Shown here: piece by piece, positions 4,515 through 6,162 of the stretch
Layout: the number at the start of each line of letters is the position of its first letter
Numbering within the stretch: position 1 is the stretch's first letter
Source: Candidatus Hydrogenedentota bacterium
GTDB taxonomy: Bacteria > Hydrogenedentota > Hydrogenedentia > Hydrogenedentales > SLHB01
Length of the DNA: 6,162 nt
Assembly (NCBI GenBank): GCA_003557825.1
Contig: PWNM01000458.1
Coordinates: 1-6,162, forward strand
Direction of reading: 5' to 3'
Notes under the pieces: generated by a model
The model's database searches: none
What the model was told of the DNA's origin: nothing
The model's input: the letters and a program-made list of their open reading frames with translations, nothing else
Made by a program: the position numbers and the translations under genes

Positions 4515-6162
4515 GTGAAGATTCGAAGAATATTGTTCAAACCTTCTATTGCCATGACCCTTTTGATGGCCTTTGCCTTTCTCGGGGGGGGCGCGTCATA
4601 CGCAGCAAACTTATACGTCTCCCCCGACGGAGACGATGCCAACCCCGGAACCAGGGAGCGCCCTTTGGCAACCCTTTCCGGAGCCAGGGCGCGGGTCCGC
4701 GCGCTCAAAGGGGAGGAGCCGGTAACCGTTGAATTCGCCGCGGGCACCTACCGCGTTCATGAAGCGGTCCGTTTCACGGAAGCCGACTCAGGGACGCTCG
4801 CTGCCCCTATCGTCTACCGGGCGGCGCCGGGCGCCGAGGTGCGCTTGACTGGTGGGGTCGAGGTACAAGGCTGGCGATCAGTCTCGGATCCCGACATCCT
4901 GGAGCGGCTGCCTCCCGAGACCCGTGATCATGTTCAGGTGGCCGACCTTCGTGCCCAGGATTTAACGGCTTTTGGCGAGATACCTGTGCGCGGCTTGGGC
5001 ATGGGCGGTTCAGGACCGGCCGAGATGGAGCTGTTTGCGGGCGACCAAGCCATGACCCTGGCGCGTTGGCCCAATGAGGGATTTCGCGGCATTGTTGACA
5101 CCGACGAGGATAATGCTGAAGTCGTGCTTGACACCGACCGGGCAGCTCGCTGGACCGATGAGACCGATCCGTGGATTCTTGCCTACTGGCACCATGATTG
5201 GTCGGAACTCTACGAACCTATTTGGCAGATTGACCCTGAACGCAACGTGATACGACGTGATCCCAATGTCAGAACCCGCTATGGCATAACCCCCGGGAGA
5301 GCGCGTTGGTATGCGTTCAATCTACTCAGTGAGTTAGACCAGCCCGGCGAATACTACCTGGACCGGGTCGACGGCAAGATCTACTTCTGGCCGCCCGAAC
5401 CCGGAATATCGGCGGAAGTTTCGATGGCCGACGGCCTGATCCGGGCCACTGATCTTTCCCATGTAACCTTTCAAGGCTTCACCATCGAAGCCTTTCGCGC
5501 CACCGCATTGGAGTTTTCGGGTGGCACGGCGGTAAAGGTGGTTGGCTGCACCATTCGTAATACGGGCAGAAGGGCCGTCGCCTTCGATGGCGGCACCCGG
5601 CATGAAGTCTATGGTTGCGATATCTACTATACGGGTGTGGGCGGTATCCTAATGGTAGGCGGCGATAGGCCAACGCTCACCCCCGGCAAGCACAATGTCG
5701 AGAACAACCATCTTCACCGCTTCTCGCGCCGCTACCGCACCTACAGGGCCGCCATTGACATACAAGGTGTCGGCAACCGCATGGCGCACAACCTGGTTCA
5801 CCACGGTCCCCACCTGGCTCTGCGCGCCCCCGGCAATGACCACATTGTCGAGTTTAACGAAATCCATAACGTCGTGTACGAGAGCGGGGATGCCGGAGCC
5901 TACTACGTAGGCCGGGACTGGACGCAGCAGGGCAACATCCTGCGCTACAACTATTGGCACCAGATCGTCGGCGCCGCCGGCTATGGGGGTATGACCATAT
6001 ACCTCGACGACCAACATTCGGGCCACACGATACACGGGAACGTGTTCGAACGCTGTTCACATGCCGTGTTCATCGGCGGCGGCTCGGACAACACGGTCAC
6101 GGACAACGTCTTTATTGCCTCCTGGCAAGCAGCATGGCTGGACAACCGCGGCTTGACCTGGC
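4515..6162 (+). CDS. secreted right-handed parallel beta-helix protein, possible glycosidase/lyase (3' partial)
   Basis: The frame is open from 4407 to the window end; 549 codons from GTG 4515 are visible and the gene continues beyond. Residues 1-30 form a signal peptide: KIRR, a hydrophobic core LLMAFAFLGGG, and a probable cut after ASYA, so the protein is exported. The mature N-terminus LYVSPDGDDANPGT (33-46) is the usual opening of secreted pectate-lyase-like beta-helix proteins. YYLDRVDGKIYFWPP (280-294) precedes the helix, which begins about 313 with coils such as VTFQGFTIEAF, then YESGDAGAYYVGRDW (455-469) and FIGGGSDNTVTDNVF (519-533). Acidic residues E456, D459, D498 and D499 are candidate active-site groups. 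The pattern recalls Beta_helix (PF13229) proteins, including GH141-like enzymes, but the exact activity is unproven. ATG 4455, also with a ribosome site, would add 20 residues to the n-region. The gene has its own putative promoter at 4283-4311. Confidence 0.85.
   Translation, partial: MKIRRILFKPSIAMTLLMAFAFLGGGASYAANLYVSPDGDDANPGTRERPLATLSGARARVRALKGEEPVTVEFAAGTYRVHEAVRFTEADSGTLAAPIVYRAAPGAEVRLTGGVEVQGWRSVSDPDILERLPPETRDHVQVADLRAQDLTAFGEIPVRGLGMGGSGPAEMELFAGDQAMTLARWPNEGFRGIVDTDEDNAEVVLDTDRAARWTDETDPWILAYWHHDWSELYEPIWQIDPERNVIRRDPNVRTRYGITPGRARWYAFNLLSELDQPGEYYLDRVDGKIYFWPPEPGISAEVSMADGLIRATDLSHVTFQGFTIEAFRATALEFSGGTAVKVVGCTIRNTGRRAVAFDGGTRHEVYGCDIYYTGVGGILMVGGDRPTLTPGKHNVENNHLHRFSRRYRTYRAAIDIQGVGNRMAHNLVHHGPHLALRAPGNDHIVEFNEIHNVVYESGDAGAYYVGRDWTQQGNILRYNYWHQIVGAAGYGGMTIYLDDQHSGHTIHGNVFERCSHAVFIGGGSDNTVTDNVFIASWQAAWLDNRGLTW

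Noticed and set aside
5649..6035. 128-codon - strand open frame
   Set aside because: It is antisense to the beta-helix gene, whose + frame is continuously open and has family motifs.

Overview
The window carries four protein genes, all on the + strand, plus a structured intergenic block. The organism is most likely a bacterium of the Planctomycetes-Verrucomicrobia-Lentisphaerae group, perhaps Lentisphaerota or Kiritimatiellota. The evidence is a single-gene prepilin-like protein with an H-X-DG-type C-terminus, a BNR sialidase-like protein and a secreted right-handed beta-helix protein, a mix typical of polysaccharide-degrading members of that group. This is inferred from gene types only; no rRNA or marker gene is present.

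Layout: (1) Bases 1-137 hold no gene I can support, only a hairpin and overlapping open frames on both strands that look like a non-coding repeat. (2) 138-1772 encodes a complete, cytoplasmic GH43 beta-xylosidase / alpha-L-arabinofuranosidase-type enzyme, visibly AT-richer than its neighbours. (3) 1759-2649 overlaps it by 14 bases and encodes a type II pseudopilin-like protein. (4) 2740-3861 encodes a four-Asp-box sialidase-like protein without a signal peptide. (5) 3862-4514 is a 653-base non-coding stretch. Its first 262 bases (3862-4123) look like a small non-autonomous mobile element: imperfect 15-bp terminal inverted repeats, a flanking GGATAG duplication that contains the stop codon of the preceding gene, and several nested hairpins. 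Its second half has a 21-bp-period direct repeat abutting a plausible sigma-70-type promoter. (6) About 4515 to the window end is a secreted right-handed parallel beta-helix protein, cut off at its 3' end.

Together the genes suggest a carbohydrate-utilisation locus: an exported beta-helix enzyme could attack a complex glycan outside the cytoplasm, while the GH43 enzyme (and possibly the sialidase-like protein) trims imported oligosaccharides. The first three genes are closely spaced and may be one transcript; the beta-helix gene seems to have its own promoter, possibly controlled through the direct repeat. The most interesting observations are the MITE-like element sitting exactly at a stop codon and the AraC-like operator/promoter arrangement upstream of the beta-helix gene.
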